The translations under genes were made by a program, and so were the position numbers. From an uncultured Lachnospiraceae bacterium (GTDB lineage Bacteria; Bacillota; Clostridia; Lachnospirales; Lachnospiraceae): a stretch of DNA of 46,889 bases. Numbering within the stretch: the first letter of the stretch is position 1; every line of letters starts with the position of its first letter. Shown in pieces: positions 24,678 through 36,631 of this stretch. A model generated the notes under the pieces. That model saw only the letters and a program-made list of their open reading frames with translations, searched no databases and was not told where the DNA came from. Location: the NCBI GenBank assembly GCA_902766825.1, contig CACXFB010000042.1, positions 1 through 46,889 on the forward strand, read 5' to 3'.

Positions 24678-26075
24678 ATGAAGAAAATATCAAAGACGGC
24701 TACTATTAGTTCAATTGCGATTATGTCTGCAGTATTTATTGCAGGAGCAATCACAACAAACGTAAGTGTTAGAGATACATCGTCAGATAACAAGGCATAT
24801 TTTGAATCAGATAATAATGTTGATGCAGTAGGCGATTCGCTTGAAGCACTTGCAACTCTCTCAGCAGATGAGTATAAGTCATATGTTGCAGGAAGCGATT
24901 CTTATCTTGGTTCTGCAAAGGAAGATAAGACAGCTGATAAGAGCGAGACTAAGAAAGCTGTTACAAAAGCTGATACAAAAGCAAAGAAAGATACAGTTGC
25001 AAAGAAGACAACAGAGAAGAAAGCTGCAAAGAAAGCTTCTAAGTTTGATACAGTAGCTATTTCAAAAGCTGATCCATACGTTAATATAAGACAGTCAGCA
25101 AGCGAAGATGCTGAGATTTTAGGAAAGCTCTACAAAGGAGCAATCGGTAAGATTGTTGAGACAAAGGGTGACTGGGTTAAGATTGAGTCAGGAGATGTAA
25201 CCGGTTACGTCAAAGCTGAATACATCATCAGCGGTGATGAGGCTGAGAAAGTATATGATCAGTACACAACTAAGGTTGCAACTGTTAATACAGAGACACT
25301 TCGTGTAAGAAGTGAAGCAACTACAGATTCATCAATTATTGCACAGGTTGGTGAAGGTGAAAGATTCGATGTTATAAGCGAGAAAGACGGATGGGCTTAC
25401 ATCGATGTTAAGGGTGATAAAGGATATGTAAGTTCTGATTATCTTACATTTACTTATGATTATGAAACTGCTATTTCGATAGAAGAAGAACAGGCTGCAA
25501 TCGAGGCTGCCAAGAAGGCTGAAGAGGAAGCATTAAGAAAAGAGCAGGAAGAAAAGGAAGCAGCCGAGAAAGCTGCAAAAGAAGCAGAGGAAGCTGCCAA
25601 GAAAGAGGCCGAAGCTAAAGAAGCTGAGGAGGCTGCTAAGAAAGAAGAGGCTAGTAAAGAAAGCACATCTTCAGACCAGGGGTCTGTAACAGAAGAGACT
25701 GTTACTTCAGAAGCTTCATCATACGAGGATGATGATCTTAAGCTTTTAGCTTGTCTTGTATATTGTGAAGCTGGTGGTGAGTCATATGAAGCACAGCTTG
25801 CAGTTGCTAACGTAGTACTTAACAGAAAGGCAAGTTCACTTTACCCTAATACAATCAGTGGTGTTATTTATCAGCCATCACAGTTTGGACCTGCATCATG
25901 CGGTTCACTGGCAAGAAGACTTAATAACTACACTGCATCAGGAAGTTCATACACAGCAGCTAAGGCAGCTCTTGAGGGAACTAACAACATCGGCTCAAGA
26001 AAGAACTTCAATCTTGTAAGTGAAACAAGTTCTACTGGTGACGATGTAGTAATTGGAGTAATAAGATTCTGGTAA
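24678..26075 (+). CDS. Secreted cell wall hydrolase: two SH3 domains plus SleB-type domain
   Basis: Encodes 465 aa from ATG 24678, six bases after AAAGGA; the ATG at 24663 lacks a ribosome site. Signal or anchor helix at about 8-26. A Lys/Thr/Asp-rich linker leads to two bacterial SH3 domains (about 130-185, NIRQSASEDAEILGKLYKG; about 200-260, LRVRSEATTDSSIIAQVGEG), which bind peptidoglycan in the family. A Glu/Lys/Ala coiled coil follows (about 270-330). The C-terminal ~110 residues match the Hydrolase_2/SleB family: LLACLVYCEAGGES with the presumed catalytic Glu, AVANVVLNRK, PSQFGPASCGSL. Probably cleaves peptidoglycan in growth, division or spore germination. Confidence 0.9.
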   Translation: MKKISKTATISSIAIMSAVFIAGAITTNVSVRDTSSDNKAYFESDNNVDAVGDSLEALATLSADEYKSYVAGSDSYLGSAKEDKTADKSETKKAVTKADTKAKKDTVAKKTTEKKAAKKASKFDTVAISKADPYVNIRQSASEDAEILGKLYKGAIGKIVETKGDWVKIESGDVTGYVKAEYIISGDEAEKVYDQYTTKVATVNTETLRVRSEATTDSSIIAQVGEGERFDVISEKDGWAYIDVKGDKGYVSSDYLTFTYDYETAISIEEEQAAIEAAKKAEEEALRKEQEEKEAAEKAAKEAEEAAKKEAEAKEAEEAAKKEEASKESTSSDQGSVTEETVTSEASSYEDDDLKLLACLVYCEAGGESYEAQLAVANVVLNRKASSLYPNTISGVIYQPSQFGPASCGSLARRLNNYTASGSSYTAAKAALEGTNNIGSRKNFNLVSETSSTGDDVVIGVIRFW

Positions 26076-26100
26076 GATAATAATTTATCGAATACGATAT

Positions 26101-26139
26101 AAAAAGCTAAGTCAAAATATAATGACTTAGCTTTTTTTT
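26101..26139 (+). terminator. Terminator after the SleB hydrolase gene
   Basis: Perfect 14-bp stem (26101-26114 and 26123-26136) running into a T8 tract. Confidence 0.93.
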
Positions 26140-26152
26140 GAAAAATGAACTG

Positions 26153-26181
26153 TTGTCTGACTTTATGATGTATGATATAAT
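26153..26181 (+). promoter_or_regulatory. glnS promoter
   Basis: TTGTCT (26153-26158), 17-bp spacer, TATAAT (26176-26181), about 36 bp before the glnS start. Confidence 0.65.
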
Positions 26182-26216
26182 TTGAGATTATACTGATAGT
26201 ACAAGGAGATATGACG

Positions 26217-27911
26217 ATGTTAGAGAATAACGAGAATAAGTCAGAAGAGAAAAAAGAAGTCGTTTCAAGAAATTTTATCGAGATGATTATTGATAAAGAT
26301 ATTGAGGAGGGACACTGCAAAAAAGTTGTTACAAGATTTCCTCCTGAGCCTAATGGTTATCTTCATATAGGACATGCAAAGTCTATACTTTTAAATTACG
26401 GACTTGCAAAAGAGTATGGCGGACAGTTTAACTTAAGATTTGATGATACTAACCCTACAAAAGAGAAGACTGAGTTTGTAAGCTCTATAACAGAGGACGT
26501 TAAGTGGTTAGGTGCTGATTTTGAAGACAGACTTTTCTTTGCATCGGATTATTTTGATAAGATGTACGAGTGTGCCGTAAAGCTTATTAAGAAAGGCAAG
26601 GCATTTGTATGTGATCTTAGCGCTGATGAGATAAGACAGTACAGAGGAACTCTTACAGAACCGGGTAAGAACAGTCCATACAGAGACAGAAGTATAGAAG
26701 AAAACCTCGCATTGTTTGAAGCAATGAAGAATGGTGAGTTTGAAGATGGTACTAAGGTACTTAGAGCAAAGATTGATATGTCATCACCTAACATCAACAT
26801 GAGAGATCCTGTTATTTACCGTGTGGCAAGAATGACACATCATAACACAGGTGATAAATGGTGCATCTATCCTATGTATGATTTTGCACATCCTATTGAG
26901 GATGCGATAGAAGGTGTTACACATTCTATCTGTACACTTGAGTTTGAGGATCACAGACCTTTATATGACTGGGTTGTAAGAGAACTTGAATTTGAGAACC
27001 CACCTAAGCAGATTGAGTTTGCAAAGATGTACTTAACTAACGTTATAACAGGTAAGAGATATATTAAGAAGCTTGTTGAAGACGGTATTGTTGACGGATG
27101 GGATGATCCAAGACTTGTTACAATAAGTGCTCTTAGAAGACGTGGATTCACATCAAGCTCAATTAAGACATTTATGGAGCTTTGCGGAATCTCTAAGAGT
27201 AACAGTTCAGTTGATTATGCAATGCTTGAATACTGTATCAGAGAAGATTTAAAGACAAGCGTTAACAGAGTTATGGCAGTGCTTGATCCTGTTAAGCTTG
27301 TTATCGATAATTATCCAGAGGATCAGATTGAATATCTTGATGCTCCTAATAATATGGAGAATGAAGAGCTTGGTGTTAGACAGCTTCCTTTTGGAAGAGA
27401 GCTGTATATTGAAAGAGAGGACTTTATGATTGAGCCTCCTAAGAAGTACTTCAGACTCTTCCCTGGTAATGAAGTAAGACTTATGAATGCATACTTTGTT
27501 ACATGTACAAGCTATGAGACTGATGATAACGGTAATGTTACAGTTGTTCACTGCACATATGATCCCGAGACTAAATCAGGTTCAGGATTTAATGCAAGAA
27601 AAGTCAAAGGAACAATTCACTGGGTAGCTGCCAAAACTGCTGTCAGAGCAGAAGTCAGATTATATGAGAATATTGTTGATGAGGAAAAAGGCGTTTATAA
27701 TGAAGATGGATCGGTAAATGTTAATCCTAATTCTTTGACAGTAATCAAAGACTGCATCATGGAACCATCTCTTATTGATGCAAAGAAGGAAGACAGATTC
27801 CAGTTTGTAAGAAACGGATTCTTCTGTGTGGATTCTAAGGATTCAAAAGAGGGTGCACCTGTATTTAACAGAATTGTTTCACTTAAGAGTTCATTTAAGA
27901 TTAAGAAATAA
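26217..27911 (+). CDS. glnS: Glutaminyl-tRNA synthetase
   Basis: Encodes 564 aa from ATG 26217, eight bases after AAGGAG; ATG 26211 would be too close. It charges tRNA-Gln with glutamine. Signatures are [17 protein letters not shown] (HIGH at 50-53), [40 protein letters not shown] and [17 protein letters not shown], all GlnRS-specific rather than GluRS. The catalytic loop normally reading MSKRK is ITGKR here (277-281), keeping the key Lys/Arg but losing Met-Ser. Length and C-terminal anticodon domains ([13 protein letters not shown]) are normal. The DUF2225 gene follows by 29 bp, probably co-transcribed. Confidence 0.94.
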   Translation: MLENNENKSEEKKEVVSRNFIEMIIDKDIEEGHCKKVVTRFPPEPNGYLHIGHAKSILLNYGLAKEYGGQFNLRFDDTNPTKEKTEFVSSITEDVKWLGADFEDRLFFASDYFDKMYECAVKLIKKGKAFVCDLSADEIRQYRGTLTEPGKNSPYRDRSIEENLALFEAMKNGEFEDGTKVLRAKIDMSSPNINMRDPVIYRVARMTHHNTGDKWCIYPMYDFAHPIEDAIEGVTHSICTLEFEDHRPLYDWVVRELEFENPPKQIEFAKMYLTNVITGKRYIKKLVEDGIVDGWDDPRLVTISALRRRGFTSSSIKTFMELCGISKSNSSVDYAMLEYCIREDLKTSVNRVMAVLDPVKLVIDNYPEDQIEYLDAPNNMENEELGVRQLPFGRELYIEREDFMIEPPKKYFRLFPGNEVRLMNAYFVTCTSYETDDNGNVTVVHCTYDPETKSGSGFNARKVKGTIHWVAAKTAVRAEVRLYENIVDEEKGVYNEDGSVNVNPNSLTVIKDCIMEPSLIDAKKEDRFQFVRNGFFCVDSKDSKEGAPVFNRIVSLKSSFKIKK

Positions 27912-27940
27912 ACAAGTATCAAAGCAGGAGGTTAACATAA

Positions 27941-28789
27941 ATGTCGAAAATAACTATGAATCTCGAAAATCTCGGTCTTGGGAATCTTTCGGGAATGGAC
28001 ATATATGCTAAACAGGATAGATATTTGAGTAAACAAAGCAGCGGCAGTGATGATGACTTTGATAACAAGGTTGCATTTAAGGAGAAAGATTTTCTGTTGG
28101 ATAAGACAATTCAGTGCCCTGTGTGCGGAAAGAAGTTCAAGACCAAGATTGTTAATCCGGATATTATTAAGTACGATGAGCCGGATGAGGATTTAAGACC
28201 AAGATATAAAGGTGTTGATCCTCTAAAGTATGATGCAATAGTATGTACTAACTGCGGATATGCGGCTCTTAGTATGTTTTTTAATAGTATCACAAGCACA
28301 TACTCAAAAGTTATAAGAGACAGTATTTCTGCTAATTTTGTTAATACATTTAAGGATGAGGATACATATTCGTATGAAGATGCTGTATTAAGGCACAAGC
28401 TCGTGCTTCTTAATGCGGTTATGAAGAGGGCAAAGGACAGTGAGAAGGCTTATACTTGTCTTAAGATTTCGTGGCTTTTGCGTGAACAGGCTCTTACTGT
28501 TTCAAGAAGTGATATGGGAGTCGGAACCAAGCTTTATGAACTCAAGAAGGAAGAAATAGAGTTTATGGCCAAAGCATATGAGGGATTTGTTAATGCATGC
28601 AACAGTGAGGTGTTTCCGATATGTGGCATGGACAAGCCTACATGTATGTTTATGATGGCTCAGATGGCGAGAATGATTGGTAAGAGAAAAGAATCGATAA
28701 AGCTTGTAAATGATTTATTGAAACATAGAAGCATAAATGAAAAAATCAAGAGCAAAGCTCTTGATTTAAAGAAAAGTCTTGAAGAATAG
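27941..28789 (+). CDS. DUF2225 zinc-ribbon/helical repeat protein
   Basis: Encodes 282 aa behind CAGGAGG. C-x2-C pairs in TIQCPVCGKKF and AIVCTNCGYAAL form a split zinc ribbon, followed by ~160 residues of helical, TPR-like sequence (HKLVLLNAVMKRAKDSEKAYTCL...). This matches the widespread Firmicutes DUF2225 family of unknown function. Cytoplasmic, no signal. It follows glnS closely and converges on the DUF6062 gene with 8 bp between stops. Confidence 0.75.
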   Translation: MSKITMNLENLGLGNLSGMDIYAKQDRYLSKQSSGSDDDFDNKVAFKEKDFLLDKTIQCPVCGKKFKTKIVNPDIIKYDEPDEDLRPRYKGVDPLKYDAIVCTNCGYAALSMFFNSITSTYSKVIRDSISANFVNTFKDEDTYSYEDAVLRHKLVLLNAVMKRAKDSEKAYTCLKISWLLREQALTVSRSDMGVGTKLYELKKEEIEFMAKAYEGFVNACNSEVFPICGMDKPTCMFMMAQMARMIGKRKESIKLVNDLLKHRSINEKIKSKALDLKKSLEE

Positions 28790-28797
28790 AATCGGTG

Positions 28798-29517
28798 TTA
28801 TTCTATAAATTCACCGGTTGTCTTTAATATGGCGCGTGGAAGTGCATCCTTTGAGTTTTTCCAAGGTTCGTTAGCAAAGCGGTAATCGAATTTTGTTATG
28901 AACCAGTCAAGGTCATCACGGACACGCTCCATATTTTTTATATAAAGGTCATTTAAATCATTTAAAAATGATGATGCCATATCGCCACTAAGTGCAGTGA
29001 GTGCTTCGGTGTAGAGCATACCGTAGTGGGTGGTGCATATTCCAAGTGACTGCTTAAAACGGGTGCGAAAATCACTTTCTGTTTTGTACATGTGGACAAC
29101 GGTTGCGATATATCGTAAGAAAGTATTTTCTATTCTGTCGCATACAAAGCATGTATGGTTAAGCTTGTCGATATAATCACCTACACCGTTAGCTGTTATT
29201 GTCTTTTTGAAAAGACCACCTTTTACTGATGCACCTTCATTTGACAATGCAGTTATGTCTTTAATGGTTTTGTCCATATGGGATTTGAGCATTAAGGCAA
29301 GACCGAGACGGTTCTGGTTCTTATACAGCTGATTGATGTGGCGGCTGCAAAAGCCCATTTCGTCTGTTACTGCACGGATGTCATCTTCCATGTAGCTTGG
29401 ACCTAACGTATATTCGATTGCATCATTTTCAAGGGTCTGTCTCATCTTACACAGAGGACATTCACAAGGTGATTCAAATGCATCAGAAACAGGTATAGTG
29501 TATAATTTTTCTTTCAT
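28798..29517 (-). CDS. DUF6062-like Cys/His protein
   Basis: Encodes 239 aa from the ATG complementary to 29515-29517, preceded by CGGAGA; a longer in-frame extension lacks a ribosome site. It has several possible metal ligands: CECPLC (about 18-23), FCSRH, HTCFVCDRI and ICTTH, in an otherwise helical cytoplasmic protein (LGLALMLKSHMDKTIKDI). The pattern fits the DUF6062 family found in clostridia, function unknown. It is divergent from the glycosylase gene, with an 86-bp shared promoter region. Confidence 0.65.
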   Translation of the reverse strand: MKEKLYTIPVSDAFESPCECPLCKMRQTLENDAIEYTLGPSYMEDDIRAVTDEMGFCSRHINQLYKNQNRLGLALMLKSHMDKTIKDITALSNEGASVKGGLFKKTITANGVGDYIDKLNHTCFVCDRIENTFLRYIATVVHMYKTESDFRTRFKQSLGICTTHYGMLYTEALTALSGDMASSFLNDLNDLYIKNMERVRDDLDWFITKFDYRFANEPWKNSKDALPRAILKTTGEFIE

Positions 29518-29603
29518 AATAAATCTCCGTTCTGTAAGTGTTAAGATAATTATATCACACAGACGAAAGAAAACATCATAAAAATCGGACAAGAGGGATA
29601 ACT

Positions 29604-30494
29604 TTGATAAAATATATTGTAAAAGATAACAACATTATAATAGAGGATATTCATGATTTTGATTTGTGTCAGACACTTGAGTGCGGTCAGGCATTTCATT
29701 TTGAAAAAACAGGCGAGCAGGATTACATTGTGGTTGCCATGAACAGGATGCTGCACGTTGCTCAAACTACAGCCGGTGGTAAGGTGAATCTGATATTTTA
29801 TAATACTTCGGCAGAAGATTTTGAGAATGTTTGGAATGACTATTTTGATTTCGATACGGATTATGCATTTATTAAGAGCGAGCTTCTAAAAATGGATGAG
29901 CGATTAAGGGAGGCTATTGACAGCAAGTGGGGAGTGCACATTCTCAATCAGGATTTTTTTGAAATGCTTATGTCGTTTATCATTTCGCAAAATAAGCAGA
30001 TTCCACAGATTAAGGAACTTGTTTTTAGAATTTCAAAGTTCTATGGAAAGAAACTTGGTGAATATAATGGAAAGGCATATTATTCTTTTCCTGATGTGAA
30101 TGAGTGTGAGGTTATTACCGAGGAAGACTTCAGAAATATGAAAACAGGGTTCAGAGCACCGTATCTGTATGATGCGGCAAAAAAGTGCAAAGAGGGGATG
30201 TACAGCGTTGATATCTTAAGAGGACTTAATGATGATGAAGTTATGGAGTGCTTAAAGCAGATAAAGGGAGTTGGGGAGAAGGTTGCAAGTTGTGTAATGC
30301 TTTTTGGACTTGGCAGGCGCAGTGCTTTCCCGGTGGATGTCTGGATGAAAAGGATAATGGAGAGGTTGTACTTTGGAGAGGATACTAAGAAGGAAGTTAT
30401 AATGGAATTTGCAAAGAAAAGGTTTGGGGAGCTTGGAGGGTATGCACAGCAGTATCTGTTCTATTTTGCGAGGGATGGGAAGTTTTCCCAGTAA
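29604..30494 (+). CDS. 8-oxoguanine DNA glycosylase, OGG1-like
   Basis: Encodes 296 aa from TTG 29604, with AGAGGGA at a good distance and no ATG nearby. It removes oxidised guanine from DNA. An N-terminal beta domain (DLCQTLECGQAFHF...) precedes a helix-hairpin-helix core: EMLMSFIISQNKQIPQIK (family asparagine/isoleucine-rich helix), QIKGVGEKVASCVMLFGLG with catalytic Lys226, then FPVDVWM with Asp245. Order and spacing match bacterial OGG1 rather than AlkA. The array of 52-bp repeats begins 9 bp after the stop. Confidence 0.88.
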   Translation: MIKYIVKDNNIIIEDIHDFDLCQTLECGQAFHFEKTGEQDYIVVAMNRMLHVAQTTAGGKVNLIFYNTSAEDFENVWNDYFDFDTDYAFIKSELLKMDERLREAIDSKWGVHILNQDFFEMLMSFIISQNKQIPQIKELVFRISKFYGKKLGEYNGKAYYSFPDVNECEVITEEDFRNMKTGFRAPYLYDAAKKCKEGMYSVDILRGLNDDEVMECLKQIKGVGEKVASCVMLFGLGRRSAFPVDVWMKRIMERLYFGEDTKKEVIMEFAKKRFGELGGYAQQYLFYFARDGKFSQ

Positions 30495-30503
30495 TATGTC
30501 GCT

Positions 30504-30890
30504 GAGGACTACTAGTGAAAATTCAATATTCTATTTTACCTAGTAAATTACCGTTAGGGACTACTAGGGAAAAGTCAATATTCTATTTTACCTAGTAAAT
30601 TTACGCCGGGGACTACTAGGGGAAATTCAAAATTCTATTATGCCTAGTAAATTGTCACCGAGGACTACTAGTGAAAATTCAATATTCTTGTTTACCTAGT
30701 AAATTACCGTCAGGGACTACTAGTGAAAATTCAATATTCTATTTTGCCTAGTAAATTTACGTCAGGGACTACTAGGGAAAAATCAAAATTCTATTATGCC
30801 TAGTAAATTGTCACCGAGGACTACTAGTGAAAATTCAAAATTCTATTTTTACTAGTAAATTTACGTCAGGGACTAGGTAACGACTCAGGG
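30504..30890. repeat. Tandem array 1: exact 52-bp repeats with CTAG arms
   Basis: Seven complete units and a decayed eighth begin with GGGACTAC or GAGGACTAC. The ACT of each lies at 30508, 30560, 30612, 30664, 30716, 30768, 30820 and 30872, exactly 52 bp apart. Each unit has arm ACTAGG (or ACTAGT), a core near TCAATATTCTATTTT, and the opposite arm CCTAGT then AAATT. Units 1/4, 2/5 and 3/6 resemble each other most, giving a 156-bp higher-order period. No open reading frame or CRISPR-like unique spacer. Not coding; function unknown. Confidence 0.9.
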
Positions 30891-30962
30891 GCTACGAAAA
30901 ATAGATATTCTAGTATTTTATTAAAATGAAAAGATAGCTATAACACTGTCTACAATCTGAGA

Positions 30963-31067
30963 TTCCTGCTTCGCAGGAAATTCTTACTCCCACCCCCATT
31001 TTTTCTTACGTGCGAGCACGACGAAAAATAGGGCGCGGGGGTAAGGGCGAATAGTAAGTCTTTTTAT
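30963..31067. repeat. Large imperfect hairpin upstream of groESL
   Basis: A small hairpin TTCCTGC-TTC-GCAGGAA (30963-30979) is followed by a long nested structure. CTTACT (30983-30988) pairs with AGTAAG (31053-31058), CCCCC (30993-30997) with GGGGG (31037-31041), ATTTTT with the A-run near 31024, and the tip is CGTGC-GA-GCACG (31009-31020). A TCTTTTTATTT tract follows. It is far more G+C-rich than its surroundings. It may terminate readthrough into groESL. Confidence 0.6.
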
Positions 31068-31080
31068 TTGAAAAAAACAC

Positions 31081-31109
31081 TTGCATTATATGAGAAAAAG
31101 TAATAATAT
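31081..31109 (+). promoter_or_regulatory. groESL promoter
   Basis: TTGCAT (31081-31086), 17-bp spacer, TAATAT (31104-31109), immediately upstream of the CIRCE operator. Confidence 0.7.
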
Positions 31110-31123
31110 TTAATCGATGGTTA

Positions 31124-31463
<340 letters not shown>

Positions 31464-31558
31464 TTTTTTGAAATTATTGTTTCTGGGACATTTATTATAA
31501 AAGTTAATAGTGCAAAGATAATGAAACAACTCTTTTGCACGGAAATGGAGTGAATTAG

Positions 31559-33184
<1,626 letters not shown>

Positions 33185-33222
33185 TCTAAGGATTGCACAT
33201 TATTTTAAAGATAAAAGATTTG

Positions 33223-33260
33223 AAGCAGAGGTTTTCTGTATGAAGACCTCTGCTTTTTCT
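33223..33260 (+). terminator. groESL terminator
   Basis: Perfect 10-bp stem AAGCAGAGGT/ACCTCTGCTT (33223-33232, 33246-33255) followed by T-rich sequence. Confidence 0.92.
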
Positions 33261-33425
33261 TTTTTGACTTAGTTTTTGGTTTATTATATTTTATATATTC
33301 TTTATAAATAATTTATAATTGCTTAATAAAATTCAGATAAAAGCGTGAAGTTTTGTGCATAACCAATAAAATATTAAGACAACTACGTAATGATTGCATT
33401 ATATCTACAAAATTTTAACAATTTG

Positions 33426-33455
33426 TTGAAAATATATGGTGTTAAAAGATAAAAT
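33426..33455 (+). promoter_or_regulatory. Possible promoter of the first peptidase gene
   Basis: TTGAAA (33426-33431), 18-bp spacer, TAAAAT (33450-33455), 36 bp before the 33492 start. The sequence is AT-rich, so the match is only moderately convincing. Confidence 0.45.
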
Positions 33456-33491
33456 ATTGTCTGTAGCTAATTTAAGGAAGGAGAAATATTG

Positions 33492-36400
33492 ATGATTTGT
33501 AAAAACAAAAAAATCAGAAAACAAATCATGTCATTACTTCTTACTACGGTAATGACAGTTTCAGCATTTGACGCAACCCTGGTTCGTGCAGATGCTGATG
33601 AGGCAGGCAATGAGTCTGCTGTGGAGTATAACAATGGGGATAATGTTACAATGGCATCAAGACTTGTATTTCCGGATGGAACACCGGTTAATACAGAAAG
33701 TGAGGATTTTGATCCTACAGAGGATTACTCAGAATATGGTCTTGGAGCTAATCAGGCACAGGTAGCTCAGTCAGAAGCTGTATCGGTTAATAAATTTGAA
33801 AGCATGGTTAATAACGATGCTGATAGTTCAAATGATATTGACGTAGTTCCGACATCAGATGCAGCTGATACTTCTTATCCAAGTTCAGTAGATCTTAGTA
33901 CTTCAAAGTACTTCCCTGAGATTGGTAATCAGCACAGTATCGGTTCATGTGTTGCATGGGCATGTGTATATTATGGTTTTACGTATGCTAACTGCAAGGC
34001 AAAGGATGAGGCTGCATCGGCAGATAATATTATGTCACCTGCATTTATATATAATCAGGTTAAGGAATCTAGTGGAGGAACTAATGAATACTATGTCTTT
34101 AATGCTTTATTGAGTGAAGGTGCACCTCTTAAAAGCATGGCTGATTTTGAGTCATATTCCAGCGAGAATTTGTGTAAGTCATGGTTTCCACAAAAGGAAA
34201 TCTGGAAAAATGCATCTGAGCGCAGATTAACATCTTACACTATGCTTAGTACTCCGGGAACAATTTCTTCTCCGGATGATTCAGACCTTAATCAGATAAA
34301 AAAATATCTTAATGACGGATATCTGATAAATATCACTGCTCAGGTTACAGGTTGTACTAATGCTTATCTTAAGAGTGGGACACCGCACGCCGGAGAATTA
34401 TACAGAATTCAGGGTGGAAAGGGTGGTTATCATGAGATGACCATCGTTGGATATGATGATAATATCTATTACGATATTAATGGTGACGGTACTATCCAGG
34501 ATGCGGAAAGAGGAGCATTTAAGGTTGCAAACTCATGGGGGAAAGAATGGGGAAATGACGGATTTATCTGGTATGCATATGATTCAATAAATGCAAAATC
34601 CCAGTGTCTTGGAGAGAGTAGTTCAACACGTTCACGTGGACTTTATGATTTTGTTGTGCAGTATGTTAAGCCTGATGGAGGAAAGAGCTCAGGATTACAT
34701 ATGGTTACAACACTTAATACTGTAAGAAGAAATCAGGCTAAGATAACTGTTGTTGCAACTAAAAAAAGTGATAATACCAAAATAACAAGAAATGTTACTG
34801 TATTCTTTAATTGTAATATTTTTGCCTGCTCACTTGATGGTAAGCAGACAGAAAAAAATGGAACAATTGCATTTGATCTTGATAATGTTATAAGTGATAT
34901 TTCAATTGATAATGTAAATGATTATACTTGGAAAGTTCAGATTAATGACAATCGTTCAGATACTAATTTATTAACTTTGAAAGAAGCTTATATTGAATAT
35001 AATGATGAAAAGATTTTTGAATACACAGGTTCTAACAAATCAGTTGATGGAGTAAATGCAACTGTAAATCTTACGAATGTTATTGGTAAGAAAATCGGCT
35101 GGGATATTGAAGGCAATGAGTCAACAGTAAACCAGGCAAGAACATTGAATGCGAAGCTTACCGATGCGGTAAAGAGATTTCGTCGGCTACATACAAGTTT
35201 GTTCAGTCTTATAATGGAACAACAAAGGTTTTAAGTGATTACAGTACTTCGTCTACATGCAGATGGGTACCAAAGAACCCTGGAACATACACAATAATTG
35301 CGTATTATAAGAACGGTTCTGATCTTTATACCGAGTCAGTAAACTACACAATCAATGAAATGCCAAAGACAACAAAGCTTAACTTTAGCAGTGATGAGTT
35401 TTATGTTAACAGCAAGGTAGATGTTACTGCTGAGTTTGCAGGTGGAACAGGATCCAAGGCACTTCAGGCAGTATATGTTGTTGGCGGTAATTATCCATAT
35501 ACCTCAGGAACAGTTTACTTTAAACTTACAGGAGCGAATACAGCAAGCTGGACTCCTGACATGGATGGTGAGTACACAATATATGTTACAACAAAGGATT
35601 CACTTGTTAATTACAATCTTCAGAACATGGGAACAATAACAGTTAACAAGGCAAAGCCTCTTACGATAAAAGAATTTACTGTATCAAAACCAAGTGGAAC
35701 TGGAATTACAGAGATGGTTACTTTTAATGCTGTAGCAGAAGGTGGAAGCGGTCAGTACGAGTATCGTTTTGGAACAATACATAACGGAACAGAGTATTAT
35801 GGTGGATATGAGCACTCATACAGTGAAAGCAGTAGTTTAATAACAAATTTATATGGTTTAGCGTTTAGAGGTTCATCTGACACTACTATCATTACAGGAA
35901 ACAATACTTTGTTTGTTGATGTAAAAGATACTGTAAGTGGCAATGTGGTAAGAAAAACTATTGATAATTACATTATAAAAGGATTGGAAATAACAAGCTT
36001 TACTGCAACAACCCAGAGTGGAAAATTCAAAGTCGGTGAGACTATTGATTTAGCCGTTACAGTTGTAAATGAAGCTGACTATAGATACAATTCAAGAATT
36101 TTTTCGTACAGTACAGATAATGGTGCTACATACAAGGACATATATTTGATGGGATCATTTAGATATGCCATACCATTTTATTATGCTAATACACCGGGTA
36201 ACTACAAGTTTAAATATTCAATAACTGATAATATCGGTCAGCATGCAGAAAAAGTTAGCGATGTAACAGTAGTTCCTAATCAGGCAATTATTTATTATGA
36301 CAATGCAAACATTCACTACTGTGTTGATGACGGATCATGGACTGATGTACCTGGAGTACAGATGCAGGCAAGTGATAATCCTAAGTACACATGGAAATAT

Positions 36401-36541
36401 GTTATCTATTTAGGAGATGCTTCATCTGTTCAGGTATGCTTTAATAACGGCAACGGACAGTGGGACAATTGTAATGGTGCCAACTACAAGTTTACTTCCG
36501 GTACTTATAGTATAGATAATGGTGAAATTAATAGCTTATGA
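33492..36541 (+). pseudogene. Secreted papain-like peptidase with CBM25-like module, frameshifted
   Basis: ATG 33492 follows AAGGAAGGAG, as in its paralogues. A signal peptide (about 1-33) and pro-region precede a C1A peptidase: Gln147 and Cys153 (QHSIGSCVAWA), His314 (GGYHEM), Asn347 (VANSWGKEWG). The frame ends early at 35234, but from about 35170 frame +2 continues the homology (SSATYKFVQSYNG, like the paralogue's ADATYKFVAACNG) to 36541. That part holds Ig-like domains, a YEYRFGT module and a C-terminal starch-binding-like module. A one-base loss near 35161-35172 explains it. The truncated product would keep the full peptidase but lose the binding modules. Real mutation or sequence error cannot be told apart here. 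Confidence 0.8.
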
Positions 36542-36631
36542 TTATTTTAGGTGGCTCGCATAGGCTGCCTTGATAATAAAATTTAAAGAAAGGATGAGGC
36601 CGGATCACAAGACAACCGGTCGCAAGGAAAA

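Noticed and set aside
26217-27911. Glutamyl-tRNA synthetase
   Set aside because: [34 protein letters not shown] and the C-terminal beta domains are those of GlnRS.
30504-30890. Possible CRISPR array
   Set aside because: Whole 52-bp units recur; there are no unique spacers between constant repeats and no cas genes in the window.
35150-35180. Programmed ribosomal frameshift in the first peptidase gene
   Set aside because: No slippery heptamer or downstream stem is apparent; a mutation or sequencing error is simpler.
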